From the NCBI RefSeq assembly GCF_000430745.1, contig NZ_KE387229.1, positions 1 to 64,000 of the forward strand: 64,000 nucleotides of DNA. Reading direction: 5' to 3'. Position numbers and translations under genes: made by a program. Below, one piece after another: positions 61,269 to 64,000 of this stretch. The notes under the pieces are model-generated. The model was not told where the DNA came from. It did no database searches and saw only the letters and a list, made by a program, of their open reading frames with translations. Source of the stretch: Fictibacillus gelatini DSM 15865 (GTDB lineage Bacteria > Bacillota > Bacilli > Bacillales > Fictibacillaceae). How positions within the stretch are numbered: the stretch's first letter is position 1; every line of letters begins with the position of its first letter.

Positions 61269-62528
61269 TTGAACATTTGGATATTGAACCATGTTGCATT
61301 GAAACCATCAGAAACAGGGATTACGAGACATTATGATATCGCCCATCAGCTTGTGAAAAGAGGGCATCGTTTACGGATCTTTGCCAGCAGCTTTTTAGCC
61401 TATAAATTTGTCTGGCGGAATAAGGCAAGAAAAAATTACAGCGAAAACGTCAATGGCGTTGAATTTGAATGGGTCTGGACTCTTCCCTATAAAGGAAACG
61501 GCGTAAAGCGCATTTTAAATATGGCAAGTTACTTTTTCATGGCGCTTTATAGGGGGATGCGGATGAAGGAAAAGCCGGATGCGATTGTCGGATCTTCCGT
61601 CCACCTGTTCGCCTGCCTTGCCGCCTATTTCCTCAGCAAGTGGAAGCGAGCGACTTACATTGTTGAAATACGAGATCTATGGCCGCGAACATTGATTGAT
61701 TTAGGCCAAATGTCTGAGAGGCACCCCGCGGTCCTTCTATTTGGGACAATTGAAAAATTTGTATGCAAGCGGGCCGAACGAATCATCGTTACGCTTCCGG
61801 GAGCGGCTAATTATATTAAAAGCCTCGGCGTGGATGAAAGGATCATCCACGTCATCCCAAACGGAATACAGATGGGCCGCATTTTTGAAAAAGAAAAGGA
61901 AACTTCGCTTGCTGCCGCCATCGGCAAAATCAAGGAGAAGCACGGAAAAGTGGCGATGTATGTCGGGTCCCACGGAATGGCCAACTCTCTTGAAACAATT
62001 GTAAAAAGCGCAAAATGGACAGATCCTGAGGAAGTCGCTTATGTCTTGATTGGGGAAGGTCCTGAAAAGCCGAATTTAAAAACGCTTGCAAGCGAATTTC
62101 AAAACGTCTATTTTTTCGACGGCATACCGAAACAAGAAGTCATGCCGACACTGAATCTCGCTGATGTACTGATGGTGTCCATGCTCGATACACCACTTTA
62201 CAAATATGGAATTAGTTTAAATAAGTTAAATGATTATTTACTTATTGGGAAACCGATCCTTTTTGCGGGAGAGGTGTATAACAACATCGTAGAAAGAGCG
62301 GGGGCCGGGATCACCGTGCCGCCTGAGGATGAAAAGGCGTTTGCGGAAGGGCTAAAGAAATTGCTGTCTTTATCAGCACAAGAGCAACTGGAAATCGCCG
62401 CCTCAAGCTTTCGCTATGTTAAAAAGCATCATGACATAGAGCGGCTTGCGGAAGAATTCCTGGCTATTTGCACGTTGGAAGATCAACAATATGTTCCGAA
62501 ACGCATGGAAAACGGGGCTGTTCAATGA
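61269..62528 (+). CDS. Glycosyltransferase family 4 (GT-B fold)
   Basis: TTG 61269 lies behind GGAGTGAGG. The 419-residue protein begins MNIWILNHVALKPSETGITR, has GTVEK-like GTIEKFVCKRAERIIVTLPG and HVIPNGIQMGR at the domain junction, and a C-terminal donor site region (AMYVGSHGMANSLETIVKSA, LIGEGPEKPNLKTLA, YFFDGIPKQEVMPTLNLADV). It resembles WbuB/FnlC-linked GT4 enzymes that add aminosugar residues to lipid-linked polymers. Acceptor and donor are not readable. Third gene of the operon. Confidence 0.85.
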   Translation: MNIWILNHVALKPSETGITRHYDIAHQLVKRGHRLRIFASSFLAYKFVWRNKARKNYSENVNGVEFEWVWTLPYKGNGVKRILNMASYFFMALYRGMRMKEKPDAIVGSSVHLFACLAAYFLSKWKRATYIVEIRDLWPRTLIDLGQMSERHPAVLLFGTIEKFVCKRAERIIVTLPGAANYIKSLGVDERIIHVIPNGIQMGRIFEKEKETSLAAAIGKIKEKHGKVAMYVGSHGMANSLETIVKSAKWTDPEEVAYVLIGEGPEKPNLKTLASEFQNVYFFDGIPKQEVMPTLNLADVLMVSMLDTPLYKYGISLNKLNDYLLIGKPILFAGEVYNNIVERAGAGITVPPEDEKAFAEGLKKLLSLSAQEQLEIAASSFRYVKKHHDIERLAEEFLAICTLEDQQYVPKRMENGAVQ

Positions 62529-62561
62529 CGATTGCAAAGCCCCGAAAAACAAGGAGTTAAC

Positions 62562-63662
62562 ATGAACACCCAATTAATTGCAGCAACGATTGCTTCTTTT
62601 TTGACGGTTCTCGTGGTTACACCATTCATCATTCAATTGGCGCATTTTTTTAAAGCGACCGATCAGCCGAACGAGCGGAAGGTGCACAAGCAAATTATGC
62701 CCCGCTGGGGTGGGCTTGGGATCTTTTCGGGCGTAGTCGTCGGCTATTTCATTTCTGGCCTCTATCAGGAGGAAATGACGGGAATCATTGTAGGAGCGAT
62801 CATCATCCTTGCGATAGGAATGGCAGACGATAAAATCGGTTTATCGCCAAAAGCGAAACTCATTGGGCAAATCGGCGCAGGGATGATTGTAGCGAAGTCC
62901 GGATTGACGATTGACATCCTGGCCATCCCATTTGTCGGAAAAATCGACCTCGGCGCTTTCGCTTTTATCGCCTCCGTAGTATGGATTGTCGCGATTACGA
63001 ATTCGATCAACCTGATTGATGGACTTGACGGGCTGGCCGCCGGAGTATCGGTCATCGTTATCGGTACGATCGCATTTATGGCAGGGACTCACGGACATGT
63101 GATGATTTTGACAATGGCTCTTTTATTGATTGGTTCTACGTCAGGGTTTCTCTTTTACAACTTCAATCCGGCGAAAATTTTCATGGGAGATACGGGATCT
63201 TTATTCCTGGGGTATTCCATTTCCGTTTTATCGTTGCTCGGCCTTTATAAAAGTGTCACACTGTTTAGCTTTGTCGTTCCGATCATCATTTTGGGCGTGC
63301 CGGTTTTTGATACAACATGCGCTATTCTTAGGAGGATCGCCCATAAAAAGCCCATCTCCTCTCCGGATAAAGGGCATTTGCACCACCGCTTAATGAGCCT
63401 GGGATTGTCCCACAAAGCCACGGTATGCATCATTTATATGCTCAGCCTGCTCTTCAGCATTTCCGCCTGCCTTTTTGAGGCAAGCACCCTCTGGGGCGGA
63501 ATTGCCATCACGTTCAGCCTCCTACTTATGGCCGAAGTCATTGCCGAGCTGATTGGCCTCGTCCATCATAAATACAGACCGGTATTATCGCTTTATAAAA
63601 AGATATCCGGAATAACGGCTTCCTTAAATGAAACGAAAAACAGAAACTATAGCAACAAGTGA
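62562..63662 (+). CDS. tagO: Undecaprenyl-phosphate GlcNAc-1-phosphate transferase (TagO/WecA type)
   Basis: ATG 62562 lies five bases after AAGGAG; the frame is open from 62532 without a site. The 366-residue protein has about ten TM helices and the polyprenyl-phosphate phosphotransferase motifs: HKQIMPRWGGLGIF, GMADDKIGLSPKAKLIGQ (Asp-Asp), NSINLIDGLDGLAAG, FMGDTGSLFLGY and the histidine motif KGHLHHRLMSLGLSHK. It starts polymer synthesis by moving GlcNAc-1-P to undecaprenyl phosphate. Location in this operon suggests a dedicated surface polymer, though it may also serve wall teichoic acid. Confidence 0.9.
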   Translation: MNTQLIAATIASFLTVLVVTPFIIQLAHFFKATDQPNERKVHKQIMPRWGGLGIFSGVVVGYFISGLYQEEMTGIIVGAIIILAIGMADDKIGLSPKAKLIGQIGAGMIVAKSGLTIDILAIPFVGKIDLGAFAFIASVVWIVAITNSINLIDGLDGLAAGVSVIVIGTIAFMAGTHGHVMILTMALLLIGSTSGFLFYNFNPAKIFMGDTGSLFLGYSISVLSLLGLYKSVTLFSFVVPIIILGVPVFDTTCAILRRIAHKKPISSPDKGHLHHRLMSLGLSHKATVCIIYMLSLLFSISACLFEASTLWGGIAITFSLLLMAEVIAELIGLVHHKYRPVLSLYKKISGITASLNETKNRNYSNK

Positions 63663-63711
63663 TGAAGCTGCTTCCCATTTGAAAGAATGACCATAGAGGA
63701 GTGAGCATTGT

Positions 63712-64000
63712 TGATAAAAAAGCAGTTATTCCGGCAGCGGGGCTTGGCACCCGCTTTTTCCCTGCAACGAAAGCCCAGCCAAAAAAATGCTGCCGATCGT
63801 AGATAAACCGACGATTCAATATATTATAGAAGAAGCAGTGAAATCGGGAATTGAAGATATTATCATCGTTACCGGACGGAACAAGCGGGCGATTGAGGAC
63901 CATTTTGACAAATCCGTGGAATTGGAGCTATTGCTTGAAAAAAACAGGAAAATGGAGCTCCTTCAAATCGTTGAGAATATATCCAACATGGTTGACATTC
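63712..64000 (+). CDS. gtaB: UTP-glucose-1-phosphate uridylyltransferase (GalU/GtaB), 5' part, signature out of frame
   Basis: From 63787 the frame reads [39 protein letters not shown], characteristic of GtaB/GalU, and runs off the edge. The nucleotide-binding signature [20 protein letters not shown] is present at 63722-63781 but in another frame: an A5 run at 63717-63721 and an A7 run at 63781-63787 bracket it. The frame from TTG 63712 (behind GAGGAG) stays open through both but translates this segment as [20 protein letters not shown]. Thus two compensating indels, or two sequence errors, scramble the active-site loop. The product would make UDP-glucose. Called a CDS with doubt. Confidence 0.7.

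Overview
The window looks like a chromosomal segment of an endospore-forming Bacillaceae (low-GC Firmicute). The evidence is the sporulation and germination genes (gerQ, pbpG, a KinA/KinE-type PAS kinase, a SleL-like LysM/GH18 enzyme), Gram-positive heme synthesis (hemQ), strong AGGAGG ribosome sites with frequent TTG/GTG starts, and gene content matching the Bacillus subtilis ywi-spe-ywh-ywg-ywf-ywd neighbourhood (ywiB, speB, speE, pbpG, ywhD, ywgA, ywfO, lipL, pta, hemQ, gerQ, ywdK, ywdI). It is not B. subtilis itself: the conserved backbone is interrupted by accessory islands, IS elements and a MITE-like repeat.

Layout. 1-0.8 kb: left end of an IS110-family element abutting ywiB. 0.9-9.9 kb: an accessory island read leftward, with a secreted GHL10-type glycosidase, a 1830-residue WapA-like RHS protein, a candidate immunity gene with a duplicated domain, then a decayed displaced RHS C-terminus with its own candidate immunity gene. 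10.0-10.8 kb: an IS200-type element killed by a stop codon. 10.8-20.1 kb: sporulation-type kinase, speE-speB, MTA/SAH deaminase, pbpG, ywhD, and a purine permease behind a candidate PurR-controlled promoter. 20.4-26.8 kb: two large secreted proteins (an OB-fold protein and a subtilisin with FlgD-type repeats) and a frameshifted gene. 27.2-38.5 kb: L,D-transpeptidase, ywgA-ywfO, methyltransferase-lipL, SleL-like hydrolase, LCP ligase, GT2 synthase. 38.3-42.1 kb: thiC behind a complete TPP riboswitch with terminator and promoter, and an M29 aminopeptidase. 42.1-48.6 kb: pta, hemQ, gerQ, ywdK, ywdI and small genes, interleaved with two pseudogenes (Uma2, surface protein). 49-56.3 kb: DUF1641-ndh, carbonic anhydrase, a double-headed nucleotidase, yajQ. 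58.9-64.0 kb: a rightward surface-polysaccharide operon (Gfo/Idh dehydrogenase, UDP-sugar dehydrogenase, GT4, TagO/WecA-type transferase, start of galU with compensating indels).

The most unusual signal is in the spacers. Seven arrays of 8-9 bp words are repeated at a 21-bp period (about two helical turns) while the intervening 12-13 bp vary. Three are stand-alone, each with its own word, and all three lie between convergent genes. The other four are the interior of a ~410-bp MITE-like element with CTAGTGCCCC termini, where four forward words are followed by four inverted words, still on the 21-bp register. A further relic of this element has lost its arrays and now supplies the stop codon of a small membrane-protein gene.
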